Shown here: piece by piece, positions 51,193-61,700 of the stretch
How positions within the stretch are numbered: position 1 is the first letter of the stretch
Layout of the letters: every line of letters starts with the position of its first letter
NCBI GenBank assembly: GCA_016290335.1
Contig: JAEETM010000009.1
Span: forward strand, 1 to 64,000
Source: Treponema sp.
GTDB lineage: Bacteria; Spirochaetota; Spirochaetia; Treponematales; Treponemataceae
DNA: 64,000 nt
Direction of reading: 5' to 3'
Notes under the pieces: model-generated
Seen by the model: only the letters and a program-made list of their open reading frames with translations
Database searches by the model: none
Told to the model about the DNA's origin: nothing
Position numbers and translations under genes: made by a program

Positions 51193-52275
51193 ATGATTAA
51201 GTCCTCGCTTGCCGTAAAAGTAATTCCAATTCTCAGTCTTGCTCTTTATCTTACTGTACCCTACAAGCTTGTACAGATAATCTGTTTTGCTGTGCTTTTA
51301 ACAGAATTGCTCTGCTTTCTGTATGCGCTTATCCTTTCTAAAAAAATACAGATTGAGCGCAACCTTTCAACAATGAGGCTTCACAGCGGCGAACAGGCGG
51401 AAATCACTTTTTCAATCATAAACTATTCCATGCTTCCTGTTTTTGTGTGCTATGTTTATGATGATATTTCATTTATCTATGTTTATGATAACGGCAACAG
51501 AAAGCTGATTCTGCTCCGTCCAAAAGAAATTAAGAAAATCTCCTACCGCATACACGTTCAACAGCGCGGTGAGTTTTATGCAGGTCCTGTAAACCTTAAG
51601 TTTTCAGATCCGCTTAATCTTTTTTCCGTTACAAATGAAATTGATTCAAGAATGAAAATCTTTGTGCGTCCTGCAAAAATCACTTTAACTGCAGATCCGC
51701 TTCCGGGGCTTCCACAGGGCAACATCAGCATAAAAAACATCTGTTATGAAGATGTAACTATGCGCCGTTCTTTAAGGGAATACCGCAACGGAGACGAGCT
51801 TAAACGAATAAACTGGCGGGCAAGTGCAAAATATGGTTCACTTTTTACAAATGAGTATCAGGATACTTTTGATGTCCCATTTTTTGTTTTTGTAAATCTT
51901 GCAGAAGAAGATTACCGCTTTGACCGCAGGCCCCTTTTAATAGAAAGAGCACTTGAACTGGCTGCCCACATTGTAGAACGTGCTGCAGTTTTACGTCAGA
52001 GATGTGGCTTTGCGGCTTATGGAACAGGTTTTCCTTATTTAAAACCAGCCAACAATCAGATTGAGCTTATTCTAGATATCATCTCAACAATAGGAACAGA
52101 AAAAGGAAAGCTCGATTATAATCCCGAAGAAAAGTTCAAGAGTCAGCTCCCATTTGGAACGCAGCTTTTTGTTATCGGCCCAAAAGAAGTAGATTTTTAC
52201 AACGACAAAGCCGCCGCAGAAAGAACAGATATGAGTACCGAAAATCTTGGAATTACGAGGTCTATATGGAAGTAA
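51193..52275 (+). CDS. DUF58-domain membrane protein, MoxR partner
   Basis: 360 residues. Two N-terminal spans (LAVKVIPILSLALYLTVPY and IICFAVLLTELLCFLYALI) are followed by a beta-sandwich. The DUF58 signature is RRSLREYRNGDELKRINWRAS near residue 195, then a VWA-like end. In MoxR clusters this protein is the likely substrate or co-chaperone. It overlaps the next gene by 10 bp. Confidence 0.9.
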   Translation: MIKSSLAVKVIPILSLALYLTVPYKLVQIICFAVLLTELLCFLYALILSKKIQIERNLSTMRLHSGEQAEITFSIINYSMLPVFVCYVYDDISFIYVYDNGNRKLILLRPKEIKKISYRIHVQQRGEFYAGPVNLKFSDPLNLFSVTNEIDSRMKIFVRPAKITLTADPLPGLPQGNISIKNICYEDVTMRRSLREYRNGDELKRINWRASAKYGSLFTNEYQDTFDVPFFVFVNLAEEDYRFDRRPLLIERALELAAHIVERAAVLRQRCGFAAYGTGFPYLKPANNQIELILDIISTIGTEKGKLDYNPEEKFKSQLPFGTQLFVIGPKEVDFYNDKAAAERTDMSTENLGITRSIWK

Positions 52276-53735
52276 AGTTTTCTAACGTGTTTTTTGAACG
52301 TTCAATGATTTTTACCTCTGTAACTTCCCTGCTCTTTACCGCAATTTCTATCATTACAAACCTTACTTATAGATCACACCCTGTTTTCAACGAGTTTGCC
52401 CTCATTTTATATATTGCTACAGCTGTTTTAAGCCTTATCTTTTTCCTAATTTTTAATTACTTTTTCGATTCAAAATCAAAATCTGCAAATATACTAAGGC
52501 TTTTTATTTTCAGCATGCTTTTTGTCGGCGTTGGATGTGTTCTTTTACGCGGTTTTGTAAATCCTGCTTTACTTATCATCCTTTCAATGGCAGCTTTTTT
52601 CCTTTACACAATAGTTTTCCCGCCTTTTTACCTGTACTGTGATTTTGAAGCCCAATGCGAAGGTAAATCTGGAGAACGTATTGCTAAGGATTTATACAAA
52701 GACAAGTTTATTGGCGAAGATTTTTTGCAGAGGCAGAAATCTTCCACCTTTGTTTTTTTAATTATTCAAGTTTTTGTAATCTGTCTTTTAAGTGCGCTGC
52801 CTTTTATCACTTATCAGAAAACTATTTTTACCTATCTTTTTGCCCTTTTGTTTTTTATCAGCTCTACCTTTATTCTTCACCTGCTTTCAATTTATAAAAA
52901 GGAAGTTTACTACGCCTTTATGGGTTTTGAAGCTCAATGGAATCATCGTGGCAATATTTTAAGGTTTTCGGTGATGATGATTACGGCTGGTCTTATTTTT
53001 GGTGCAGTTCTTTCTTCAAATAAGGCACTTGTTAAACTCAACCTTATGCAAAGAGATTTTGTTTACGTTGAAAAAAGGCCTCCAAAACAGCCTCAGCATA
53101 TAGAAATCCCAGAAGCTCCACCAGCAGAAACTCTCGATTTGGAAAATATGTTTGGCGAATACAAGCCCATTGTCAACCTTGAAGTTTTATTTGTCATTCT
53201 TGAGATTCTTGGTGTAGCCCTTATTGTTTTTGGCCTTCTGCTCTTTCTTGCAAGACCTTTTGTTTCGGGCAGTTTTTTTGAATATATGCGGCAGCGGCGC
53301 ATTAAAGATTTTTTCCGTGAGTTCATTACAAACTTCCGCGAAATGATGAGGGATATTTTCCACCGCGGTAAGAAAAAAGAAGCTTACGTTAAAACCGATT
53401 CTGAAATGCTCAAAAAATCAATCGAAGCATTTTTAAAATCTGCAAAAAAATCAAAGGAAAAAAAGGCAGAGCTTGACCGGCTTACAACTCTATTTATGAA
53501 GGTGATTGACTGGGGCGAACGCCATGCCGTACCATATTCGCAGAATCTTGCACCTATGGAATATACCGTGATGCTTGCAGATTACCTAAGGTTTAATGTT
53601 GAAACTGCAAATGTTGATACTGTTCTGCTTACAGGGCGGCTTTTCGAAAAATCGCTTTACTCCGATTCTCTTCTTACTCAATCTGAAGAAAATGAATACA
53701 AGGCAGCGGTCTCGGTTATTATCAGCATGGAATAA
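52266..53735 (+). CDS. Multispan membrane protein with DUF4129-like C-terminus
   Basis: 489 residues with about eight membrane spans in the first 350 (such as FNEFALILYIATAVLSLIFF and LLIILSMAAFFLYTIVFPP). A periplasmic Pro/Glu-rich loop reads KRPPKQPQHIEIPEAPPAE. A final span is followed by a cytoplasmic helical tail (KKAELDRLTTLFMKVIDWGE, PMEYTVMLADYL), the pattern of DUF4129 proteins that close MoxR-DUF58 clusters. No transglutaminase core is present. The role is unknown but presumably tied to the MoxR complex. Confidence 0.78.
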   Translation: MEVKFSNVFFERSMIFTSVTSLLFTAISIITNLTYRSHPVFNEFALILYIATAVLSLIFFLIFNYFFDSKSKSANILRLFIFSMLFVGVGCVLLRGFVNPALLIILSMAAFFLYTIVFPPFYLYCDFEAQCEGKSGERIAKDLYKDKFIGEDFLQRQKSSTFVFLIIQVFVICLLSALPFITYQKTIFTYLFALLFFISSTFILHLLSIYKKEVYYAFMGFEAQWNHRGNILRFSVMMITAGLIFGAVLSSNKALVKLNLMQRDFVYVEKRPPKQPQHIEIPEAPPAETLDLENMFGEYKPIVNLEVLFVILEILGVALIVFGLLLFLARPFVSGSFFEYMRQRRIKDFFREFITNFREMMRDIFHRGKKKEAYVKTDSEMLKKSIEAFLKSAKKSKEKKAELDRLTTLFMKVIDWGERHAVPYSQNLAPMEYTVMLADYLRFNVETANVDTVLLTGRLFEKSLYSDSLLTQSEENEYKAAVSVIISME

Positions 53736-53751
53736 ATACCTGGAATAAATT

Positions 53752-55140
53752 ATGAACATAGTTTTTTACAGCAATAATTCAAATTATTTTGACAGCGAAA
53801 CCTTCTTAATCAATACACTTCCATCCTGGCGGGAGCAGTTTGAAGAGCTGCAGAAAAATCATCCAGAACATACGTTTTATGCAGTAACACAAAAGCCGGG
53901 GATGTTTCTTACTACTTCTGATACCCCTGCGCACGAAAATGTTATTTTATATCAAACCGATAACACCGAAGAAATTGTTTCCATCATTAAAAAGCTTAAT
54001 CCGGATTTAGCAATTGCACTTTCGTTCTGGACTGTTCCCTACGACTGGCTTCCTGTTAAAGATTCCTTAATTTGCGAACGTCTCAGGGAGCTTGGAATAA
54101 AGGTGATTTGTCATCCGCTGGAAACTACAATGCTCTGCTTTAACAAACAGGAAACTCACGCCTTTTTAGAAAAATACAATATAAACTGTGCAAAAGCTCT
54201 TTTTGTTAATCATGATTTGTATTTTTCGGCAGACAGCAAAAAGGAAGTTCGCTACAACGTTTACAAAGAAGCGGTGATTAAAAAGCTTGAAAAAATGCGC
54301 CTGCCCTTGATTATAAAAGACCCGCTCGGACTCAGTTCTTATGGCATGCAGCTTGTAAACACACTAGGAGAAGCCCGTGCCTACCTTAATTCGCGTAAAA
54401 ATAACAGCGACCGTATTGTAGAAGAATACATTTGTGGCCAGCAGTTTGGTTGCGAAATCTACCGGGCCGCTAACGGAAATTGTGTGATTTTACCGCCCTT
54501 TAAGTTTTCTGTGAATCAGTACGGCATTACAAGTCCAAAACAGAGTGTAAAGTTTGGTCCGCTTTTTAGTGATGAAGATCGAGTTCGCTATAAGCTTGAG
54601 GATTTATACAAAATGCTTTCACTGCTTGCCGAAAAGCTTGAATTATGCGGTCCAGCTCAGGTTGATTTAGTTTTTGATGATGAAAAATGGTATGTAATCG
54701 AAATAAATCCTCGGCTCAGCGGTATGACAACTGCATATTGGTGCGCATACAAAGAGATATTCGGGTCAAGCCCGAATATGACAGTTAGTCTTAATTTTTA
54801 TGATTTCATTTTGTTTATGTTATCAATCATTCCCGAACAAACAACACATGTCATTTCCGTGCTTGACACGGAAATCCCTAACTACACACTCAACGTAAAG
54901 TTCCCCATCATTCCAGAAGAAAAACTCCAGCAACTTTACCGTATTCCCGGAGTTTCCTTCCTCTGCCAGACCGAAGACAAAGCCGCCCGCCAGGAACGCG
55001 AAACCGGCTACTGCGAAGCAATCATCACCGGCAAAACAAAAAATGCCCTTCTTGAAACACTGACAAATATAGAATCATCCTTACCCGATATTATCGAACC
55101 TCAGTTCTTTGAAACCGCCCGAAAAATGATTGAAAAATGA
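53752..55140 (+). CDS. ATP-grasp carboxylate-amine ligase with palindromic elements in its coding sequence
   Basis: 462 residues. A Rossmann-like N-terminal part (LNPDLAIALSFWTVPYDWL) precedes an ATP-grasp core. LPLIIKDPLGLSSYGM near residue 185 has the ATP Lys, RIVEEYICGQQFGCEIY lies near 222, and VDLVFDDEKWYVIEINPRLSG near 300-324 has the metal-ligand Glu and Asn. Such enzymes join a carboxylate to an amine through an acyl phosphate. From about residue 335 the frame runs through two 29-bp palindromic elements, giving IFGSSPNMT and VISVLDTEI. It is convergent with a FemAB-like gene, so an envelope-precursor or peptide role is possible. The substrate is unknown. Confidence 0.85.
   Translation: MNIVFYSNNSNYFDSETFLINTLPSWREQFEELQKNHPEHTFYAVTQKPGMFLTTSDTPAHENVILYQTDNTEEIVSIIKKLNPDLAIALSFWTVPYDWLPVKDSLICERLRELGIKVICHPLETTMLCFNKQETHAFLEKYNINCAKALFVNHDLYFSADSKKEVRYNVYKEAVIKKLEKMRLPLIIKDPLGLSSYGMQLVNTLGEARAYLNSRKNNSDRIVEEYICGQQFGCEIYRAANGNCVILPPFKFSVNQYGITSPKQSVKFGPLFSDEDRVRYKLEDLYKMLSLLAEKLELCGPAQVDLVFDDEKWYVIEINPRLSGMTTAYWCAYKEIFGSSPNMTVSLNFYDFILFMLSIIPEQTTHVISVLDTEIPNYTLNVKFPIIPEEKLQQLYRIPGVSFLCQTEDKAARQERETGYCEAIITGKTKNALLETLTNIESSLPDIIEPQFFETARKMIEK
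54755..54783 (-). repeat. 29-bp palindromic element, copy 3 (inverted, inside coding sequence)
   Basis: Reads TGTCAT...CGGGCTTGACCCG...ATCT on the minus strand, the same 29-bp design as copies 1, 2, 4 and 5. It is translated within the ATP-grasp gene as part of IFGSSPNMT. Confidence 0.85.
54849..54877 (+). repeat. 29-bp palindromic element, copy 4 (inside coding sequence)
   Basis: TGTCAT start, core CCGTGCTTGACACGG, ends ATCC, one base off the usual ATCT. It is translated within the ATP-grasp gene as part of VISVLDTEIP, in opposite orientation to copy 3, which lies 65 bp upstream. Confidence 0.82.
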
Positions 55141-55171
55141 TAAATCTTTATCACAATGTCTAAAAAAGTAT

Positions 55172-55200
55172 TGTCATTGTCGGGCTTGCCCCGACAATCT
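55172..55200 (+). repeat. 29-bp palindromic element, copy 5
   Basis: TGTCAT start, core TCGGGCTTGCCCCGA, ATCT end. It abuts the stop codon of the FemAB-like gene, in the gap between two convergent genes. Confidence 0.85.
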
Positions 55201-56370
55201 TTATCTTCCGCGAACCTTTTTCATCACTTTTTTGAACCAGAAGGCACGTAAAGTTTCGGCAATGTTGTACAAACTGTAAGCAAGAGCTTTTAAGCGAACA
55301 TCGTAGCTGCCAGGCCGATGGATAATTCTACCGCCAAAGTTGCTTTTGAACATATAAAGGCCGTGCATAGGGTGATTTTCGTCCTCTCCCTCAGGTGGCA
55401 TACCATACATATCGTAAAACTTGCTGCCATAAGCTTTGGCATCTTTTATTGCAGTCCACTGAAGAAGATGATTCGGCATCAGGTTTCTTTTATGATTACT
55501 GCTGGCTCCATATAGATAAATTGCTTCATCATGGCTAAAAAGAGTCATTATTGCTGCAATTTCTTCACCTTCATGCTCTGCAATATAAAGGCTTACAACT
55601 GGAACATCGTTTCCGTTTTCAATTTCTTTTGCAGAAGATTTGATTAAATCCTCGTAATATGATTTTGCATGGCTTGAATTACCGTCACGGGCATTAGTTT
55701 CTTTTGTTAATTCATAAAATTTGTCTATTTTTTCAGACAAATTAATATCATTTCCCAAATAACGGTGAACAACAACACCTTTTTTCTCGCTCAAACGAAT
55801 GTTATAACGCCACTTAGAGTGCATCCTAGCAAGTATTTCATCTTCACCAACAGTTAAATCAACAAGTGTTGTATCCGGCGGCTGAATATCAACCTTATTC
55901 TTACGTATTTTCAGCCCGTCTGCAAAGGCAACAGTCTTCATTCCAACATTGAACAAATCCCTCTCTTCTATTGATTCAAAATCAATATAAGGATCAAAGC
56001 GGATTGCAATTGTGTTTGTTGGAAGCTGAGCTTTTAAGGCTTTGGCAATATCAGATACAAGATTAGCAAACTCAATAGTCTGTTCATCAGCCGTCAGCTC
56101 AGAAAACGGCAGCTTTGGAAAAAGCGGAATATAAGCAATTGAAAAAAGATTATGTGCAAAGCTTCTGGTTAAAACCGAAACTTCCTGACTGCAGAACTCT
56201 GAAGATAAATCATCATTATCATTTTTTTTAGAAAAGCTTATTTCAAGTGAAAAACGTTTGTATTTCCAGCCGTGACGTGACTTAAACTCACACCAGAAGG
56301 GAGTCTGCAAAAAAGTGCCGTCGTTAGTGTGAGTCGTTGTGGTTATTTCGTTTACTTTTATGTCGAACAT
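55201..56370 (-). CDS. FemAB/FemX-like peptidoglycan bridge aminoacyltransferase family protein
   Basis: 389 residues with the two-GNAT FemAB fold. Features are RMHSKWRYNIRLSEKKGVVV near residue 188, VVSLYIAEHEGEEIAAIMTL near 262, LYGASSNHKRNLMPNHLLQW near 290, and YDMYGMPPEGEDE near 325. Family members add amino acids from tRNA to lipid II or make similar aminoacyl transfers. The GNAT-type lipid II:glycine glycyltransferase annotation is common in spirochaetes. No Shine-Dalgarno is clear. It is 11 nt from metG, so it may be read from the metG promoter. Confidence 0.88.
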   Translation of the reverse strand: MFDIKVNEITTTTHTNDGTFLQTPFWCEFKSRHGWKYKRFSLEISFSKKNDNDDLSSEFCSQEVSVLTRSFAHNLFSIAYIPLFPKLPFSELTADEQTIEFANLVSDIAKALKAQLPTNTIAIRFDPYIDFESIEERDLFNVGMKTVAFADGLKIRKNKVDIQPPDTTLVDLTVGEDEILARMHSKWRYNIRLSEKKGVVVHRYLGNDINLSEKIDKFYELTKETNARDGNSSHAKSYYEDLIKSSAKEIENGNDVPVVSLYIAEHEGEEIAAIMTLFSHDEAIYLYGASSNHKRNLMPNHLLQWTAIKDAKAYGSKFYDMYGMPPEGEDENHPMHGLYMFKSNFGGRIIHRPGSYDVRLKALAYSLYNIAETLRAFWFKKVMKKVRGR

Positions 56371-56381
56371 GACGCTATTGT

Positions 56382-58697
56382 TTAGTGAATATCAGAATTA
56401 ACAGCTTTTTCAGCCTTAATTTCTTTGCCATCAGCCAGAAGCTTTTTGCCTGCTATCTGAACAAAACCGTCTTTTGACGCAATCTGAACACTAAAGAAAT
56501 CATCAATAGTGATTACATCCTTTTTTGCAGCAGCCGGATCTGCCCCTTCAAGCACAACCTTTGTTCCAGGTTTAGCCCAGCCTGCATCAAGAACTTCAAC
56601 ACAATCCTTTCCTTCTGCATTCTTATAATCACCGGCAAGCAGCATACCGCGGCTTTCAATTCCACGCATTGTTCTAGGCGCAAGATTAGCCGCAATAATA
56701 ACATTTTTGCCCAAAAGCTCATCTTCTCTAAGATACTTTCTCAAGCCAGACTGAATTGTACGAGGAGTTCCACTTCCGTCATCAAGAGTTTCTATATAAA
56801 GCTTATCGCCTTCCGGGTTCGGCTTAACATCTGTAATTTTTGCTACGACAAGTTCTATTGTAGAATTAAAGAAATCTGCCTGTTTTTCAACAGGAAGAGC
56901 TTCAGGTTCTTTTGCCTTAGCCTTTTCTTTCTGAGTTTTTGCAGCAGCTTTTTCTTCATCCTTTTTCTGCTTACCACTGAACTTTTCGCGGAAGGCAAGC
57001 ATTGTTTTCTGATCAAGAGGCTTAAAGTAAACTTCAGTTGGTCCAACTTTTTCAAGACCTTCTGTTACGCCAAGATCAGCCCAGGTATAACCAGGTTTTG
57101 TATCTGTACCAACCTTGCTTTCCTGAATTGCCTTGCCAAAGTAAGACATAATCACCTGAGTGTACTGTGGCATATAAGGATTCATCATAATCATTAAATC
57201 CTTAACAGCATAACAAAGGTTATGAATAAGACTTGCAGCAGCGGCAGGATCAGAAACGCGGGTTTTCCAAGGTTCAGCAGCCTGGAACTTTTTGTTGCAC
57301 ATATCGGCAATCGCAAACATTTCGTGGAAGGCTTCCTTAAGGTCTGCCCATTCCAAAAGCTCTGTGATTTTAGCCTCACGTGCCTTAATTTCTGTCCACA
57401 GCTCCTGGTCAACTGGAGCATCAGGAATAATTCCATCATAATATTTATTTACAAAAAGCAGGGTTCTGTTTACAAGGTTTCCAAGATTACCAATGAGCTC
57501 TGAGTTCAACTTTTCCATAAAATCTTTCCAGGTGAACTGGAAGTCCTGTTTTTCTGGGCGATTATAGAAAATATAAAAACGCCATGCATCGGCAGGGATT
57601 CCGCTTTCAATTGCATCTGTACCAAAAACACCTACTCCGCGACTCTTAGAAAACTTTCCATCCTCATAATTCATATATTCAGTAGAAGACATGTGATAAA
57701 GCTTTGTCCAGTTATGAGGTGAAGCAAGCATTGTACAAGGGAAAATTACAGTGTGGAAAGGAATATTGTCCTTACCAATAAACTGGAATAAATCTACAGG
57801 TGGCTTTCCCTTTGCTTCTTCAGATTCTTCAGGAATCCACCAGGATTTCCAGTCAAAACCACCGCGTCCAGATTTAATCAGCTCATCTGCAAGCTGCTTT
57901 GTAATGGAAATATAACCAATCGGTGCATTAAACCAAACATAGAAAACCTTATTTTCGTAGCCTTCTTTTGGAACAGGAATGCCCCATTTTAAGTCTCTGG
58001 TGATTGCTCGCTCATTCAAGCCGTCGCGAATCCAGGCCTTTGTGATATTGAGCGCATTGTCCGACCATTTACCTTCTACGCTTGCAGTAGACATCCATTT
58101 TTCAAGCTTATCAGCAAGAGCCGGAAGATTTATATAAAGATGCTTTGTTTCGCGAACTTCCGGAGTTGAACCACAGGTGTGGCATTTTGGATCTTTAAGC
58201 TCAATAGGGTCAAGAAGTGAACCACATTCATCGCACTGGTCACCTCTGGCCTTTGTTGAACCACACTTAGGACAAGTTCCATCAACATAGCGGTCTGCAA
58301 GGAACATGTTACAGTGAGGACAGAAAAGCTGCTTGTTTACATGCTCTGTGATGTAGCCGGCATTGTCCAAGTCGTTGAACAGGCTCTGAGTGATTTCTGT
58401 ACACTGAGGATTTGAAGTTCGGCCAAACTTATCAAAGTTGATGTTGAACCATTTATAGATTTTATTATGTTCCTGATAGTAAAAATTGCAGAGGGAACGC
58501 GGATCTTTTTTTTCTTCTATTGCCTTTGTTTCGGTTGCAGTACCGTATTCGTCAACTCCGCAAATGTAAAGAGTTTCGTAACCACGATTGCGGCAGAAAC
58601 GTGCAAAAACATCGCCCGAAAGCGACTGAATTATATTTCCAAGATGCGGAACGTTATTTACATAAGGTAAAGCCGCAGTAATAAGTCTTCTGTTCAT
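56382..58697 (-). CDS. metG: Methionyl-tRNA synthetase
   Basis: A 771-residue class I synthetase. The HIGH-type motif is ALPYVNNVPHLGNI near residue 8. A zinc knuckle region with CPHC, CPKC, CDEC and CHTC spans about 127-190. The KMSKS-type motif is GKFSKSRGV near 348. A charged linker leads to a C-terminal EMAP/Trbp111-like tRNA-binding domain (about 665-771; VVAKITDVKPNPEGDKLYIE, NLAPRTMRGIESRGMLLAG). The start has AGAGG 5 nt upstream. Confidence 0.97.
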   Translation of the reverse strand: MNRRLITAALPYVNNVPHLGNIIQSLSGDVFARFCRNRGYETLYICGVDEYGTATETKAIEEKKDPRSLCNFYYQEHNKIYKWFNINFDKFGRTSNPQCTEITQSLFNDLDNAGYITEHVNKQLFCPHCNMFLADRYVDGTCPKCGSTKARGDQCDECGSLLDPIELKDPKCHTCGSTPEVRETKHLYINLPALADKLEKWMSTASVEGKWSDNALNITKAWIRDGLNERAITRDLKWGIPVPKEGYENKVFYVWFNAPIGYISITKQLADELIKSGRGGFDWKSWWIPEESEEAKGKPPVDLFQFIGKDNIPFHTVIFPCTMLASPHNWTKLYHMSSTEYMNYEDGKFSKSRGVGVFGTDAIESGIPADAWRFYIFYNRPEKQDFQFTWKDFMEKLNSELIGNLGNLVNRTLLFVNKYYDGIIPDAPVDQELWTEIKAREAKITELLEWADLKEAFHEMFAIADMCNKKFQAAEPWKTRVSDPAAAASLIHNLCYAVKDLMIMMNPYMPQYTQVIMSYFGKAIQESKVGTDTKPGYTWADLGVTEGLEKVGPTEVYFKPLDQKTMLAFREKFSGKQKKDEEKAAAKTQKEKAKAKEPEALPVEKQADFFNSTIELVVAKITDVKPNPEGDKLYIETLDDGSGTPRTIQSGLRKYLREDELLGKNVIIAANLAPRTMRGIESRGMLLAGDYKNAEGKDCVEVLDAGWAKPGTKVVLEGADPAAAKKDVITIDDFFSVQIASKDGFVQIAGKKLLADGKEIKAEKAVNSDIH

Positions 58698-58725
58698 ATT
58701 ATCCTCTGAAAAGTTTTGATGAGAT

Positions 58726-58754
58726 ATAATATCAATTTTTAACGCTTTTTACAA
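58726..58754 (-). promoter_or_regulatory. metG promoter
   Basis: Minus strand: TTGTAA (58754-58749), 17-bp spacer, TATTAT (58731-58726). It is in the 63-bp gap after the helicase-nuclease gene. Confidence 0.65.
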
Positions 58755-58760
58755 CTTATA

Positions 58761-61700
58761 TTAAACGCCACACAACTTCACAATCTTGTCCAGCTCGGCT
58801 TCGGGATTCTTCCACCATTCGGAGCTCCACAGGCGGTAGACTTTCCAGCCACGGGATTCGAGGTATTTTTGGCGGTGGTAGTCACGTTCACGGGTTGAGG
58901 TAGAATCTTTGTAAAGGTTGAAATCACATTCAATTCCAAGAACGTAAGCATCATCTTTTTTAATGGCAAAATCTATGCAGTAGCCGCCAATACCAACATT
59001 GGCATAAACATCTAGACCGCGCTCTTTAAGCTTGGCAAAAACTTCTTCTTCAAAAGCTGTGTCGTTGCCGTAGAAATCGCTGAGGTGGACGTTTTCTGAA
59101 AGGTTATCGAGGATTGTTCTTGTAAGGTCAAGGTTTCCATCGCTTACGGCAAAGCAGTATTCAAGATATTTCTTTAAGTAAGCCGGTCCCTGGTTTTTAA
59201 GGCCTGTAACATCAAGCTCTGAAGGCTGAATTGAAGTTACAATGTGAATCTTCTTTTTAGCACGGCTGATTGCAACGTTCAGACGGTTTTCTCCACCTTC
59301 ATTATTCAGCCAGCCAAAGTTTCTGAAAATCTTGCCCTGCTCGTTCTTTGCAAAACCAACTGAGAAAATGATAATGTCTCTTTCATCACCCTGAACATTT
59401 TCTATGTTCTTTACAAAAAGACTCTTGTCTTCTCCATCTTCCTTTCGCACGCGTTCGTTAGCAATTGCTAACTCAAAGTTTTTGTCTTTTGCACACTCTT
59501 CGTCAATGCAGTCTTCTACCATGTCGTGCTGATGAGAGTTGAACGTAATTACACCGATAGTTTCATTCTTCTTTCGTTCTGCAAAAATCTTTTTAATGAG
59601 CTTAACACAGAATTCGGCTTCTTTGCGGTTAGCGGTATTAATCCACATTCCGTCTTCAATTTTGTGAACTTCGATTGGCGAAGTTTCTGGAGTTGCAACA
59701 TTAGGAGAAACTAACAGCTTGCCGTCGTAGAATGCGTGATTCGAAAAAGCAATAAGCTCTTCGTACTTTGAACGGTAGTGATACTGAAGCATGACATCCT
59801 TGTACTTGTATTTTGCAAGATCAAGCAGACTTGGTTCTTCGAGTGCTTCATTTGTTTCTTCATCTTCTGCAAGTTCATCAGGATTTTCCTCAAAACGACC
59901 GGTAAAGAGTTTTGTAGGTCTAAGCTGTTTTGTATCACCAGCAATTACAACTTTGTTTGCGCGGTAGATTGATGGGATACCCTTTTCTACAAACATCTGC
60001 GAAGCTTCATCAAAAATTACAATGTCGAAAATACCGTGCTGCAGAGGAATCAGTTCAGAAACAACTTCAGGGGTCATCATCCAGATTTTTATGCTGTCAA
60101 AAAGTTCAAGCTTGTATTTTGTAATAAAGCGGCTTACGCTCATTTTTCTTGTAGTTTCCAAAGCACGTTTAATTTCGTTTTGCCGCTTTGACTTTGTAAG
60201 GTTTAGCATATACTGAGAAAGCTTGATTTCTGTATTTTTGATTGTGTCTTTTGTTTTTTTGTCGCGCTGGGTGTCTATTCCCTTAACGATATTATCAAAG
60301 CTCTTGATTTTTAGTACGGCATCTTTATTTTCTGCTTCAAACTTTGAAATGTGAATATTGAGAATAAAATTTAAAAGCTCTTTGTCTGCTTCGCTCCAGC
60401 TGAGGTTTCCAAGACTTTCCTGCAAAAGGATTAGCGACTTAAAGTAAAGGATTTCGTTTTCATTCTTTCCGCCATAAAGCTCTTTAGATTCAAGATAAAG
60501 CGGAAGCTGGCTTACGGTTTCAAGCGTTTTCTGCGGCTCCTTAAAGAAGCATTTTATGATTTTACCAGGCTTTTTCTCTGCATAATCCTTGAGTGTATTC
60601 TTACACTCTTTTTTTACCTTACGCTTTACTGAGCCTTTTTTAAACACCGAAAGATTTGCAGCTTCATCAAGTTCTGATTTTTTTTCTTCCAGGAAAACAT
60701 TCAGCTCGGCAACCTGATATTCGGTTAAATCAGTTTTAAAATAATCAATCCATGGTGAAGCCTGGTTTGTTTTAATGTAAAACGCAAGCTTAGAGCATAA
60801 ATCATCATCAGCAAAACTGTTTCGGGCATTTTCAAGGTCTGCAAAAGTAAGGTCAAAAAGCTTTGGATCTGAACCATTCTGGATTTTCATCAGTGCTTTT
60901 ACAGAGTTCTGGTCTTTCGGGTCAATTTTGTGGGAGTTTTCGTAAATTACGTAAGGTTCAACACCAAGCTTGTTAGGCATATATAACTTGTCTGCAATAA
61001 CATTGAGTGCATTTACATCGTTATCGATTTTTGCAGAAACTGTAACAAGCTCACTCGCCCTCTTTGAAGCATCGGCTGCACTGGAAAGCATAGCAGAAAC
61101 CTGACTGTAAAAATCATCTTTATTTCCAACATCATCAATTAAAAGCGCATAGCGGGAAAGAGTTCCAAGACGGGAATAAACAACATCAATTGCAGTTTTC
61201 TTTTCAGAAACCATAAGAACAGTTTTATCCTGCAGGACAAAATGAGAAATAAGACTTGTGATTGTCTGAGACTTTCCTGTTCCCGGAGGGCCTTGAATAA
61301 CAAGCTGGTCCATTTTGTTGATTGCGTCAATAACCTGCTCCTGAGAGCTGTTCAAACTGTTAATGTATAGAAGATTTTTTTCAGAGATGTCATTCGAAAG
61401 TTCTTCTTCATTTTGTTTGCTTTCTTTTTCTCCAAAGTCGGCACTTTCGTTTACAGTAGAAAAAGATGATAAGAGGTCGTTTATCTGCTTTGTGCTCATC
61501 TTTTTTTCAAGCAGTTCATCATAATCCTTCTGGATTGTACTGTCGCAAATCTGATACTTTCCGATTACAAGATTTTTTACAACGTTGAGCTCGCCCTTGT
61601 TGTATTTTGGAAAATCCTTTTGAGTGTAATTAAAATATTTTATGATTTTGTCAATTTCCGGAGCCTGGATTTCAAGACCGTTTTCTTTATAAAAGTTCAA

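Noticed and set aside
57375..57385. TCACGTGC inside metG as a further LacI operator
   Set aside because: Only the central CACGTG matches, it lacks the flanking TTT/AAA arms, and it lies within a coding sequence away from a promoter.
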